Shown here: positions 24,956-36,299 of the stretch, piece by piece
Layout of the letters: every line of letters begins with the position of its first letter
How positions within the stretch are numbered: position 1 is the stretch's first letter
Assembly (NCBI GenBank): GCA_944470555.2
Contig: OX104130.1
Coordinates: forward strand, 51,989,491-52,053,490
Length of the DNA stretch: 64,000 nucleotides
Reading direction: 5' to 3'
Source of the DNA: Heterobilharzia americana
Taxonomy: Eukaryota > Platyhelminthes > Trematoda > Strigeidida > Schistosomatidae
Position numbers and translations under genes: made by a program
The notes under the pieces: model-generated
What the model was told of the DNA's origin: nothing
What the model saw: only the letters and a program-made list of their open reading frames with translations
Database searches by the model: none

Positions 24956-25789
24956 GGTATTATAACGAAATATATTCTTACAAAGATACATGGAATAGGT
25001 GTGCTAATGTTGGAAGACGTTTTGATTACCCTCTTACCTGTGATTTGTACCTCGCATGTAAATATACTACGGTACATAGTTCTAAAGTATCCTTATTCAG
25101 GATTAGAAATGTGTTGACTCATTTTGTACAGATAAGCAGGGAATGCATAGTAACCAATACTCATAACTTTTAAAAATTCCAATTGAATTACAAAAAGGTG
25201 AAACGTTTCTGTCTTAAATACCACTTATAACTAACTGTATAATTCACCAATAAAACCGCTAACATTTTTTACCGGCACAAACTAACCTTAATGTTCTATG
25301 TTCACAGGAATTATGTTCAAAGAAAATGTAGCCTAACAATTCATACTACTCATGAGCAGAAATAATTTTCAAAGACAAATGTTGAAGCAGTACGCAAATG
25401 ATATCCAGAGCTTGGCAAACACCACACAATTTGTTTAGTCCTTAGAAAATAATGGCAACATTTTCTAACCCCTTTAGTGGACTCCATTCCGAAAACCACA
25501 GTGTCCTTCACCTGCTCTATTAATACTCTATATTTAACTAAGGCACACTTGTTTAAATCCTGAAAACTTAAAAATCACAGAAATGTCAGTATTGATGGAC
25601 AGACAAAATCAACATTGAACATCGCACACAACTGCATCCGGTCAAGTTGATACACTTCATAGCAGTATACAGAGAAAAAGTCGGTAGGAAAAGACTGATA
25701 CCAGAGTAAAGAAAGTTGTGTGAGGGAATAGACAATTTGAAGATGACACTTATTGCAAATATTCTAGCTTTAGAAGACGTCAAACAGTG

Positions 25790-26245
25790 AATACATCTGC
25801 GCAACTGTAACCTATTTCCAGCCATGTCACCAAGAGTTCTAACCCACCGATTTCTATTATCTTGAGGACCCTAGTCAAGTAGTCTGGATCTTGGCTCACT
25901 GCTCAGACTAACAGTCAGGAACTTCATGAACTGGTGTCGTCTTCGTCTTGCCACTCTCAACCCCATTTCAACCTAATTCAACTTCTTTTTCCATGGCACG
26001 TTGGAGGAGGCAGTGGTTGGGCATATGCAGTATATGTGCAAGTCATCTCAAACAACTGCGGTTCAAAACCTTATTACTTGACTTGCCCGTCCTGTCCAGT
26101 ACTCTTCGCTTGACTTTAACATTTGTAACAGCAAACGTGTGATTTTCCATGAAGATACCTATGATACACTGATTGGTCGCTAAACGGTAACCAACTTCAT
26201 GTTGTCTAGTCCTATATGCTGACCGAATACTCTCATTCGACACCT
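25790..26245. repeat. Dispersed repeat fragment, right end shared with F3 elements
   Basis: The part at 25790-25890 (CCACCGATTTCTATTATC) resembles 47060-47160 (CATTGATTTCTATCGTTTGG). The part at 26175-26245 (AACCAACTTCATGTTGTCTA) recurs beside F3 copies at about 33220 and 50770. The parent element is not recognised. Confidence 0.45.
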
Positions 26246-26765
26246 GTGATTAAAACCCCATAACCACTTTATATTTTCTACTTATAACGGTTATTTCTTA
26301 CTTCCATGTAAAATGACAGAACCTACTATGGGGAAGTATAATCTTTTGTGAAAAACTTCAACCACTTTCTTTGCTGGACGTAAGAGAGGTAACAACAACC
26401 ACATCTTTAAAACGCCTCAACTTAATTATATTTATGATACAACCGGAATATGATACAGAAAGCATGCATTAAACAACACTAACATTCTATGAAACGCAAA
26501 GCAGGAATTTTTAAAGTTTTACAAATAAATGAAAGATGAGACAAACTTGATTTGGAATTCTATTAAAAAAAACAGGTGATTACATAATACAGAATGAGCC
26601 TGTAACTAATATGGAAATAATATGAAGGATGGATAAAATTTAATTTAAATTCATTGAAAGTAAAGCGAACGGTTGTATGAAGTGAGTACAATACTATACA
26701 AACTATGTTAGCAAGGGAAATGAAGGCAAATCACTAACTGAGTACTGTACTGTATGTCTAGATAT

Positions 26766-27060
26766 TTAGTGTGCGTTCCATCTCAGTCAGGACTTGTCAG
26801 ATGGATGATTTCACCTCCCCGTAAGCGATGTTATTCCCACTAAGGCTAGGTACTTGGACCGATCTCTTTAGGCGCCAGAACGTCACCCAGTAGGCCAATA
26901 AGTCACGGTAGTCACTTCTTATGCCAAAGGATATAGGTTTAATGTTGTTGCTTATATAATCCCGCCGTTGAGTAGACCGAGTCAATCGATCTCAATTGGC
27001 ATATGGCCTCCTTCGCGGATACCTCGATTATGCCTGTCGTTTCAATTTTGTGGTAAGGAT
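26766..27060 (-). mobile_element. F1 SINE, decayed
   Basis: Minus strand: module at about 26960-27060 (backwards: GGCATATGGCCTCC, CGGATACCTCGAT), tRNA-like head near 26830-26910, and a decayed hammerhead near 26766-26815 (CTGACAAG, GAAA lost). Same module-head-ribozyme order as at 24636. Confidence 0.6.
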
Positions 27061-27533
27061 GGATAATACAAGCAATAATATAAATTTTCATGTATGGCTT
27101 AAAAATTTCTCTGTTGCACTGCATGCCTAATGAATATACTTTTATTAATAAAGTTTGAATTATCTGTTGATTCACCCTTTCTAATTTATTTGTCTTTATA
27201 TGTGTAATATTAACCTGGAAGAAACAATTTTTGATGACAAAAGAAAGGGCAATTATCTAAGTCCGAACATATTACTGAATCGTGCCTCTTAAAAGAGCAA
27301 TTATTTCACTAAATGTAACGTAGTTTGACAACTATCTTGTTACTTTATAATTAATCACAATTCCTCCCCCTTACACTTCTTTTTCATGCACCTAAAAAGG
27401 GCGTAGTAATTGATTGAATCACACACAAAATATTCACGAATAGAAATCAGAAAATGACTTTTCATCTTAATGTTTCTATTGGAAGAAAAGGATAATTTTA
27501 GTATGACCAATCAAAACAACATTCATAATTTAC

Positions 27534-27904
27534 CTTCGAATTCCACTGATCTCTTTGACTTTTTACCACTTGTAAGACTAGATGATTTAATTCTGAACAA
27601 TGAACCATTACGTGACTTCTCTTGGAATGTTTGTTGATTTGTACTATCTTGACTTGACGGTGTAACAGAACGTTGAGATTGTGATTGCTTTTGTCCATGG
27701 CGCTGCTGCTGATGTTGGTGTTGGTGCTGCTGTTGTAAGCCATAGCACAAATTACGGATTGTACAAACACAATGTTCTATGGATCGTTTATCATGTAATT
27801 GATTGTCAACTGCAAAGCGCAGTACACTGTATAAGCTGGATGCAAGCTGAGGACACTGACGCATTTGTTCTCTGACATCATCATCTTCAGAACTACTTAT
27901 GTTT
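27534..27904 (-). CDS. p120/delta-catenin family protein, exon D (armadillo repeat plus Q/H-rich linker)
   Basis: A 371-base exon with acceptor ACAATTTTAG and donor GTAAAT. Its first base completes CG|A, giving the joined motif R-NISSSEDDDVREQMRQCP, which matches the family's LRN-(V/L)SS-x-x-x-x-ARRKLRECDG segment. It continues LASSLYSVL and HDKRSIEHCVCTIRNLCYGL, matching the conserved ENCVC-x-LRNLSY motif. After that comes a low-complexity run rich in Q and H (GLQQQHQHQHQQQRHGQ) and a basic, serine-rich tail (RSVTPSSQDS; GKKSKRSVEFEG). In other members this region is the flexible insert between armadillo repeats. The exon ends in phase 1. Confidence 0.87.
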
Positions 27905-28613
27905 CTAAAATTGTAGAAAAAGTCATTACAGTAGCCAGATTAGAATCTAAAAACTAACTTGAGTTCGCAATATGGTAGATTAAGAGATAAGGTATGCAAA
28001 CTGAAAGCCTGAAGTTAAACAGCATAGGACTGAAATACAGCTGGACATAAATGGTGTTACTGTGGATGTATGACTTAGACATTCAACTAGTGGTCACTAC
28101 TCGAAAGATTTGAATGCACTTAACTTTTTATGGTCCCAACAGTCTAGCAGTATCATAAATCCAAAACATTTCCGAGTTAAGATGGGGGAAGTATGTTTAC
28201 TGAATTATTAAATAGCTAATAGTAAGTTACTATCTCACGGCTTGTTACGTTATTCCAAGTCTTACGGTTACACTATCTGGCCGGATACAACCTCTTACTT
28301 TTCAAAGATACATTGGGTTTTAATTTAGTCCAAAGTTATCAAAAGAGATCATTTTAACTTCCTTTAGTTTTTTTATTATTTATTGTGGTCTCATATTTCT
28401 TTGAGTTTGAGGTGTTCATCACAAAAGGGCCAGATATGCAAACTGCTAACAAATACTATACTAAGTCGAAACATCTGTCCGTTTCTCTCAGCGTTTCAGT
28501 GCTTCTCCAAATGATGACTACCGCCATACTTAATTGTCTACTCTTGATAAGACATATTACATAACTAACTGACTAATATTTCCAGAAGAAACATCAGCTT
28601 TCCGAAAAATGAA

Positions 28614-28615
<2 letters not shown>

Positions 28616-28652
<37 letters not shown>
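28616..28652. repeat. (TA)n microsatellite
   Basis: An uninterrupted TA run of about 36 bases directly before an F3 repeat fragment. Confidence 0.9.
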
Positions 28653-28655
<3 letters not shown>

Positions 28656-28800
28656 GTGTATGACTGCAGTACTGAGTGACTCAAGTTTCAAGTTGTGAGA
28701 TAATACTAGTCCCCTCGAGGTTGCTGACGAGTGTCAATAATCGCTAATCCAGAGCCTCCTGCCGACAGCCTTCAACCACCTAACATAATTGTTTTTTCCA
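28653..28800 (+). mobile_element. F3 hammerhead SINE fragment
   Basis: Keeps TCGAGGTTGCTGACGAGTG and TCCAGAGCCTCCTGCCGACA, but the GAAACCTAGG segment between them is deleted, so the ribozyme is dead. The tRNA-like head is almost gone. It begins close to the TA array. Confidence 0.6.
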
Positions 28801-29157
28801 TAGCCCTTAAGAAACGGCAATCAGAATTAAATTATAGGAAAACATGGCAATGATTTACGCATTGTTACTAGGTGGCTTCTGTTCACTCCTTCAAGACTCT
28901 TCAGAACTATGCACTTTTGACTCTACCAGAATCAAGTGACAGATTTTAAAGTGAAATGATAAGCATCAGATTTCGCCTTAATATTTTCAAATACGTATAT
29001 AAGATACAATAAACAACAGTGTCAACTTATTAAATTCAGAAGTTAGTGGAAAAGCTATGTGGATGGGATTCAAACAGCAGTGAAGACCTTTAAATAAAAT
29101 TATTTCTACTGTCCAGCGTATATGTATACTTAAAAAATTAAAGATAATTATAAATTT

Positions 29158-29768
29158 AAAGGTAGTTTTCATCATGGACTGACATCAGTTGGAGAGCCAT
29201 TGGAAGCCTGGGAGCATTGGATAGCTGTCTCGTCCTAGTATGGGACTCAGAAGTATGCACCCACAACCTGAGTAGGAATTGAATTCAGGACCATCAGGTT
29301 TCACGGCGAATGCATTAACTATTCGGCCACTGAGTCAGTTCTCAGTGTTTCACAATTTACAACTTCTGTCAATTCACAATATTGCTCGACTATCATCCAA
29401 GGTCTTCAGTTAGCATTCACTTCACTTACGACTCCTTGACCCCACAGGTCATGGCTTCTCACTAGAGCTTCATGATATCCATCTGGAAGCAAGTCACTAA
29501 TGAACACCACACAGTAATGTAAAACCCTATGTAACTGAAGACTGTGGGTGATAGTCGAGCTATATCGTGAATTGCCAGAAGTTGAAAACTGCGAACTACT
29601 GAGGACGGACCCAGTGGCTGAATGGTTAGCGTGTTCGCCGGGTTCTGAGTTCAATCCCTAGCCAAGTAGTAGGTGCGTACTAAAATGGAACAGCTGTCCA
29701 GTGCTCCCAGGTTTCCAATGGTTCCCCCAACTGATGTCAGTCCATGATGAATACTACCTCTAAAATAA
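29158..29768. mobile_element. F2 palindromic tRNA/hammerhead element, clearest palindrome
   Basis: The left arm starts AGTTTTCATCATGGACTGAC and the right arm ends with its inverse (GTCAGTCCATGATGAATACT). Each arm holds a hammerhead remnant, a tRNA-like head and the segment with GATAGTCGAGC next to CTTCTGTCAATTCAC or its inverse. The arms are about 260 bp each around a unique centre near 29425-29520. Left ribozyme: core lost three bases and GAAA is GAGA. Right ribozyme: core strand deleted. Both are inactive. Confidence 0.8.
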
Positions 29769-30139
29769 AATTCTCATTCACCTCAAAAATATATAATTAT
29801 AAATATTCTTATTAGTGATACGTTTCTTTGTTTGTAAAAACCGAGTGAAAAGCAAGTTGAATAGATTCTGAGCTAAAACGTTTTTCATTTTAAAAGTTGG
29901 GGGTTGGAGACGATAAGATATGACAGTTTCTCCACATAAATTATACTTTATTATATGTTGAAGAAAACACTAGCGTATACACTGCTTTGCAAATAGAGGG
30001 GATATGAGCTTCTAAATAAAAATTATATTGAACGTTTGATATTGTTAGAAATTCATACAATCCCTGTGAGTTAGACTTTCCCGAAACATAGGAAATCCCA
30101 CTACAGTGAGGATATTTGGATGTTAGTTCCACGGTGGTA

Positions 30140-30330
30140 TTCAGCAAGGAGTTCTTTGACTAGGTTTCGTGCTTTTCGGCACTCATCAGTAAGGCAACCT
30201 TGACAGAATTGATGTTCCGCCTGAGACTCGAACGCTACTACTGAACTCTTCAGGCCGTAAATGACCTTCTGTAGGACTAGATAACCTACATTGGTCGGTC
30301 ACTGGTCAGTAACCAAATTCTTTTGTCTAG
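30140..30330 (-). mobile_element. F3 tRNA-headed hammerhead SINE
   Basis: Minus strand: tRNA-like head (complement of GCCTGAGACTCGAACGC, B box GCGTTCGAGTCTCAGG), spacer, and hammerhead. The flank at about 30290-30330 (GGTCGGTCACTGG) matches other F3 copies. It lies in catenin intron C-D in the same sense as the gene. Confidence 0.7.
30153..30195 (-). ncRNA. Hammerhead ribozyme (F3), core and stem II intact, stems I and III damaged
   Basis: Core CTGATGA, perfect stem II GTGC/GCAC, GAAA, and a GUC triplet. Two bases of stem III (GG of CCTAGG) are lost, and the stem I strand after the cut reads AAAGAAC instead of CAGGGC. Activity is unlikely without compensating pairing. Confidence 0.45.
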
Positions 30331-30757
30331 TCTGAATGCATAGAGATGTAAGACTTTTCGAATCATAGAACCAGCTAGACATTTTCCATCCGAGTTACAC
30401 TAATGTTAGATGAAGATAAAGATAAGACTTCAATTATGGAAGTGGCTTTTGAGTAACCTGTTCTCTGACTGCTTTGGTAAAAACAAAAATAAATTATCTT
30501 CAACTGACTATAAATATTTTGACAACTTTCACTGAATAATGACGTCAACTTTATGAGTTCGATGAAAATGCCAAATCTATTCACTGCATTTGCCAGGAAA
30601 ACATTTCGGTGAAATCATATCATCAAGTTATAATTTGAAGAGATCTAAAACCTCAGTTTTTCCCTAGTAGTCATTTGCAAGGCTTCTTCAGACACTTATC
30701 AGTCATTTATAAATTTTAAACTGTATCACTAACCAGTATTCTTAATAATTTACTCAC

Positions 30758-31143
30758 CGAATTAATGACATAACAATTCGAAAGAGTATACTGTTAATAA
30801 TTGATTGAGCTCCATTATCATTTGATCCATAAGCAGAACTTTCTGCAGCAGCTGGTACAACAATAACATTTAACAAACTTGGAATTAAGGCTTCTTGTAA
30901 GACACTTCGTTTTAAACAACTGACTGATGCTAAATTACAGAGTACAGAAGCTGCATTTTCTAAAATTGATTTGACTGCTTGATGTAGATCATCATATTCG
31001 GTACCATTCAGATTATAACTATTAGAATCATTCGATACTCTATAATTTAAATTTTTAAAGGAGTCTGTTGTTGTCCCGTAAACTTGACGATTTTCAATCA
31101 ACCAAGCTAATGCACGTACACCACCAACTCTTTCTAGCTCTTT
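30758..31143 (-). CDS. p120/delta-catenin family protein, exon C (armadillo repeats and loop)
   Basis: A 386-base exon with acceptor CTGTATAG and donor GTGAGTAA, entering in phase 0 and leaving in phase 2 (CG). It begins KELERVGGVRALAWLIENR, a new repeat, then has a polar asparagine/serine/tyrosine-rich loop of about 35 residues (from roughly QVYGTTTDSF to EYDDLHQAV). It continues with ENAASVLCNLASVSCLKRSV and LQEALIPSLLNVIVVPAAAE. The last part aligns in order with the vertebrate p120 segment where LWNLSSHD is followed by a helix ending in IIPHSG. The loop looks like a lineage-specific insertion. The preceding intron is about 11.3 kb, the longest here, and carries RTE, CR1, F1, F2 and F3 repeats. 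Confidence 0.87.
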
Positions 31144-31572
31144 CTATACAGAGAGAAAAACAGAAAACAAATCGATCAATCAAAATATACTTTACACCAA
31201 CTGAAATGAAAAATAAATCAATTAGTTAGGAAATTTATAGCAGGATACACAACATATACAAAAATAGAATAAATGATTGTTAGTTGCATGGATGTAATCG
31301 GCAGGAATTCTGCGGCAAGGCGTATACGCAAACCTTGTAGAACTGAAGTCCGTCTAAGAATCAAGCCCGCATTTGTGAATGATTGCAGTAGTAACAAACA
31401 AGAAAAGAAAAAAACTATTGGTTGACTGCTTAAATACTCAATATCAATCGGTATTTCAGATGTCGACTGAGTAATTTTTTTATTCCAGAAACCTCAATAT
31501 GCATTATCAAAAACTTCTATCGTATTGCCATGGAACAGAAACATCGAGAAATTAACTTCACCTGGTTAACTA

Positions 31573-32492
31573 GTTCACTAGTTAGTAGCCGGTCATAAGC
31601 CGAGATAAACAGGGAAGGTTGAGCATAGGGCTAGCAACCCTACCCCAGAAAACAAATCTAACCGCTAAACAAACTTCAAAGCACAAACGAAATATAAAAA
31701 ATAATAACAAAATTATTCCTCGCTGGAATCGGAGAGTAAACGTGAAGACATGGAATGTCCGCACCATGTTTGAACCCAGCAAGGCAGCCTAGATCGCAAA
31801 CGAGATGAGGAGGTATCACATTGAAGTGCTTGGAAGTTGCGAAAGCAGATGGAATAGAAGTGGGATCTCCAAACTGTCAACTGAAGAATCAATAATCTAC
31901 TCCGGTCACCCAGAATCGGAAAAGCAAGACAAGCGTTCATTAGCCTGAAATCAGTAGGGAGATCTACTGAACTGCACTCAGCATAAAGAACAAGATTCGG
32001 ATTTTCAACACCAATTCAGTCAAGTCAGTGCTCCGGTATGGTTCACAGACTTGGCACGTTACGAAAGGCATTTCCAACAAACTACAGACATTCATCAACA
32101 ACTCTACCCTGCCTCGTTACTCAAGCTAACATCAGAAGGCCAGAAAGAATAAGCAACAAGGAACTCTGGGTGGATGGCTGGCAACGAACCAACCAAGAAG
32201 CTATTACCCAACAAATATGCACTGGAAGGAAGTGGAGATGGATTGGGCATACACTGAGAAGGATGACTGGGGACATCACGCGTCAGGTCAGGCTGTCGAG
32301 TGGAATCCCCATGGGAAGCGACGAGTTGAGCGTCCGAGGTGAGGGTGACATGGAGGAGATCGTGTGAGGAGGAAATGAGAGGTTGTGGGCTGTCGTGGAG
32401 CCAGGTTCAAAATATTTCAGAGAACAGAGTGGAGTGAAGACGTGCTACTGAAGCCCTATGTTCCATTAGGAACCAAGGGACTAATAATAATA
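31573..32492 (+). mobile_element. RTE internal-deletion copy (5' leader joined to 3' end)
   Basis: Bases 31573-31910 match the 5' leader and endonuclease start of the RTE at 19826 (AGCCGGTCATAAGCC, AAACAAACTTCAAAGCAC, TGGAATGTCCGCACCATG). At about 31911 the sequence jumps to the equivalent of about 22165 (GAAAAGCAAGACAAGCGTTC) and continues to the normal 3' end (CTAATAATAATAA). All RT catalytic motifs are missing. The 109-codon frame at 32038-32367 is the C-terminal RTE tail, including WRWIGHTLRRMTGDITRQVR. It lies in catenin intron B-C. Confidence 0.85.
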
Positions 32493-32989
32493 AGTATCAA
32501 TAAAGAATCACTGTTAGTCTAGACTGTAAATTAAGTCTATATAACCTACCGCATCTTGAAATGGATCAACATTATACCATTTTAAATTGAGTGATTGAAG
32601 TCAGTCGAAATTCCTTAACCCTGGTATTGTGATTTTTGTCACTTATAGAGAAAACGTTATGAACGACTTCTATAACAGTTGTGGATTCTGTGAGATTCAA
32701 GTTTTCCTTGGTGATTCCACTAATTAATGTTCAAATGACTGACTCAAATAATACTTCGTAAAAATGATACTGAAATTCGGTTAACATTAAAAACACTTCT
32801 GTACAGCAATTGCCTTTCAAAATTAATTTTTTACCGTAATTAGTACATGCAGATTTCTGAATACAAGCAATTTTCTAAAAAACATTTGTGTACTACAATC
32901 TGATATGAGATTTCGATCAGCATATTTGTCAATCAAAATTTAGAAACAGACCATAGGGTAGAAGTTAAATTCATAATTTCGTAATAACA

Positions 32990-33412
32990 TACTTTGAGGT
33001 GAAAAGAGGTTTTATTCTCAAGGTATTAGTTGGTTTCAGGCGACCACCAGGAAGCCCTGGACCTCGGTTTCGTGCGTGTTGACACTCATCAGCAGGGTAT
33101 GTCTGCAACCTCGATGAAGACGCGTCACACAATGTTATAGTCAGCGGCTTTACCACTGAGCTATTCGGACCGCGACTGTCCTCCTGTAGGACTGAGTTAC
33201 AAGTATTGATTGGTCATGGGATAGGAACTAACTTCATGTTGTCTAGTCCTGACTTCAGACAGAATCCTACCGATTATATTTGCAATGTGGCCACCAGGCT
33301 AGGAGGCTCGACGTCACTGAGCACCAATTTCAGATGTGATCAATAGGATATGGTCTGGACTCAGGACTAGATAAAATGAAGTTGATTGCTCTCCCATGAC
33401 CAATCAATACAA
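32990..33412 (-). mobile_element. F3 hammerhead SINE with inverted flank
   Basis: Minus strand: tRNA-like head (TAGCTCAGTGGTAAAGCCGC), degraded B box region, then an intact hammerhead. The segment at 33206-33245 (GATTGGTCATGGGATAGGAA, CTAACTTCATGTTGTCTAGT) is repeated inverted at about 33360-33412 (GGACTAGATAAAATGAAGTT, CCCATGACCAATCAAT), so the element has a palindromic outer part. Confidence 0.75.
33054..33099 (-). ncRNA. Hammerhead ribozyme (F3), fully intact by inspection
   Basis: Type I hammerhead on the minus strand. Stem I ACCCTG/CAGGGC has five unbroken pairs next to the core. The core CTGATGA, stem II GTGT/GCAC (four pairs), the GAAA strand, stem III ACC-GA-GGT and the GUC triplet are all present. 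Cleavage would fall between 33060 and 33059. It lies in catenin intron B-C in the sense direction. The very short stem III loop is typical of retroelement hammerheads, which may act better as dimers. Confidence 0.8.
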
Positions 33413-33505
33413 TTTTGAGGTAGTATTCATCATGGACTGACATCAGTTGGAGAACCACTGGAAACCTGGGGTGGTGGACAGTTGTCTTATCCTAGTATGT
33501 GTATC
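33413..33505 (-). mobile_element. F2 fragment (one arm end)
   Basis: GGTAGTATTCATCATGGACT and CAGTTGGAGAACCACTGG are the F2 terminus. It runs into a decayed hammerhead strand (GACAGTTGTCTTATCC) and stops. Confidence 0.7.
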
Positions 33506-34144
33506 CTTTACTTCAAACACTGCAGGATAATGAGTCATATATTTGTTTATTACAGATCTATTCTTGGAAAATATGTTGATTAGATGACCATTTAAAACCA
33601 AAAAATGAGTTTTTTTCTATATGGGACACACTAGCTGGATAAATTTACATACCAGTAAGTGAAAACGTTTCTATCCAGACTCAATTTCAACACCTTTCAG
33701 TTCAGAAGTCACACCAGTATTCCCTAGGCTAATAACTCATTAGAGTCACTTCTGGTACAAACGGCATCATTTGTTATTTATTGATCCCTGAAACTCGAGT
33801 CAATGTTGAAGAATCCTTTCGAGGATTGATCACTTCGGTTCAGAATAATCGTCAGCAAAAAACCAGAAGTATCCATTATAAAAAAGACGTGTATTACACA
33901 AAACATGTTACTGAGAATAGCGTTCAAACTAAGATGAATACTATCATGAAGGCATTTTCATTTGTTATATCAAGCTCCAGTGTAACGGGTTTTGAAAATG
34001 TAGTAAAACCAATTGGATTTCTTCTTCATTTGCATTCACAGTAAGTAAAATAATTCTGAGTGATCATAAAAAAGTAAATTTATAGCATTCATAGATATTT
34101 CGGCATAGGCACTTTAAAATTCCGTTACTATTCTCTCTATATTT

Positions 34145-34255
34145 TAGATATTATTCATCATGTTCTGAAATCAGTTGGAGAACCGCTAAAACATGAGACC
34201 ATTGGACAGCTGTTTCGTCCCAGTTTAGGATTCCTCAGCAGTACAATATTCCAAT
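34145..34255 (-). mobile_element. F2 fragment with hammerhead
   Basis: The F2 terminus (ATTATTCATCATGTTCTGAA) continues into a minus-strand hammerhead: CTGAGGA core, GAAA, stem III ACAGCTGT and GUC triplet, all kept. The pair closing stem II is A/C instead of G/C, which should weaken it. The head is missing. Confidence 0.65.
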
Positions 34256-34299
34256 AAACCTATGGTGATTTAAGTGAAATAATAATCTGGTCAGTAAAC

Positions 34300-34415
34300 G
34301 GACCTCGTAGCTCAGTGGGCAAGAAACCCAGTGGTCACTGGTTCGAATCCGGTGGCGATCCAAATTTTCATTCCACACTCAATCATCACGCAGTATAAAT
34401 AAACATTTCATGACA
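34300..34415 (+). mobile_element. F4 tRNA-derived SINE fragment
   Basis: A tRNA-like head (CTCGTAGCTCAGTGGGCAAG, B box TGGTTCGAATCC) followed by the tail CAAATTTTCATTCCACACTC and CATCACGCAGTAT shared with 4925-5050. The arms do not fold into a complete tRNA. Confidence 0.6.
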
Positions 34416-36299
34416 TTTATCGTGCATACTGACGCAAAGAACTACAGTATGATAAACTATATACCTAATTTCAGAAAAGATCTTTATTATCACATATCAA
34501 CATAATCTGATGTTTTTTTTAAGTTATATAACTATTTAAAGAACTTTCAGAAGTGTAAATTATCCACTCTATCTACGGACAAATATTTTAAGGTTTAAAA
34601 AAATTAATACTCTTGAGTTAGAATAAAGCAAATTTGTATCATCTAAAATGAATTAAATGTAAAGTAAAACAAATGTGGACAGCTAAATCCAACTTGGGAT
34701 TTTAAGTGTAACATGTTCACCTGGAGATTTAAACTTCCTTAGTTGAATCATGCAGTGGCTTATTTTTGTCAAGTTACTGCCTAAGCAATGCCAATCTGAA
34801 GTAAAAACACTTTTTCAATTATTCTGATAGTAAAACTGAAAAGGGTAGAATATCTATATCTCAGGATACTGTTATTCAGATAGAAGCGTTGCTACAACTC
34901 ATGGTTTACACAAAAAATTTAAGAACTAACTAAAAACTTAAAAATGAGATTCGACTACTATTATCTATTTTACATGATCCTTTTCCTTAATAAATTTAAG
35001 TAGAGTGAAGACAAACGTTTCAGCATCAAAGTATGGGTGCCTTTTATTTCGACGATTCTCATCAACTGCTTCCAACCTAAGACAAATTTAATATCTAAAA
35101 TATCCAAACTGTTTAAATACTTAAATCAATCTGATCAAAATCTATCGGTTTCAGCTAAACGTGACACTGATATTATGTGAGTGAAGTTACATTTATTGAG
35201 TGTATAAATATACATGAGCTAATAATAGTAGTGTAGGTAGCAGTGGTGACCAATATTAGTAATGCCAAGAAATATCACCATTTCCAAGAAAATTCAACTT
35301 TCGAAAGAAGGATACTGAGTTATTTTCTTTCATACTGTTATGAAAACCTTGAGCTTTCACAAAATTTCAAATCTGGCTGCAATAAATTGCTCTTTGACTG
35401 GCTAACTCTCAAGATTACCATAGGATTTTACTCTGGATATAGGTAGTTTAAAGGATAATTTATTGCAGACAAACCTGTCAGTCAGACGACTTCATACTAA
35501 AATGTATCGACGATTGGAGGAGAAACAACCGGTCTCACATTATGAGATTTTAACGCATGCAGTGTAAACTGGGTTGAAATATTGTCAATATGAACACTTA
35601 ATACAGTTGATAGTAGATTATTCTTCTATATTATGAAACATTCTTGCATACAGAATGTGTACGGTGCCATATTTGTTAGTTTTAGTCAAGGCTCTTCTTT
35701 GCTGTATCTTGTGCTAGTTTATGAGATGGATGACACACCCAAGGTAAATATTTTCCCTCCGTTAATGCACGGAAACCCTAAAGTGATTTCCTTAGAGCTC
35801 AGTTTTTGATACGGTGTACAACTTTGTTTAGCTCCACTTAAACGTCTAGCAGGCGAACCGAACAGCAATAGAAGAACATGTATCATCAGTAGACAAATCA
35901 GGTGTGAACTCGTCTATTGATGATACATGATTTGAATTTAGAACCACACTTGAAATTGTCGCATTCCCTTATATACATTGGTCGGTCCTGCGTAGACCCA
36001 TTTAAGTGTCCACTATCGTTAAGTAGGCAGGTTAAGAACACAGTCTTCCAGAAAAAGGTCAAATTCATTCAATACAACAGGTCTTGATCAGATTAAACCG
36101 ACGTATTATGGGGCCCACGGTTCTTATAAAACCCTGATTAGAAGATTCAGGTTGGTGTAGGTAAAGGTATTCATCCAGAATCCTTAGTGCTATCTTAAGA
36201 AACTATAGTTTTACATTAGGAGAGGTGCTGAGAAGAAAGAAGGCATCCAGACACTGGTACTGCATAGAGATTTGAAGTGACTCGCAGATATCAGTATGA
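34416..36299. other. Catenin intron without recognised genes
   Basis: AT-rich up to about 35450. The part 35480-36299 is more GC-rich and may be the decayed 5' part of the following CR1-like element. No motif assigned. Confidence 0.3.
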
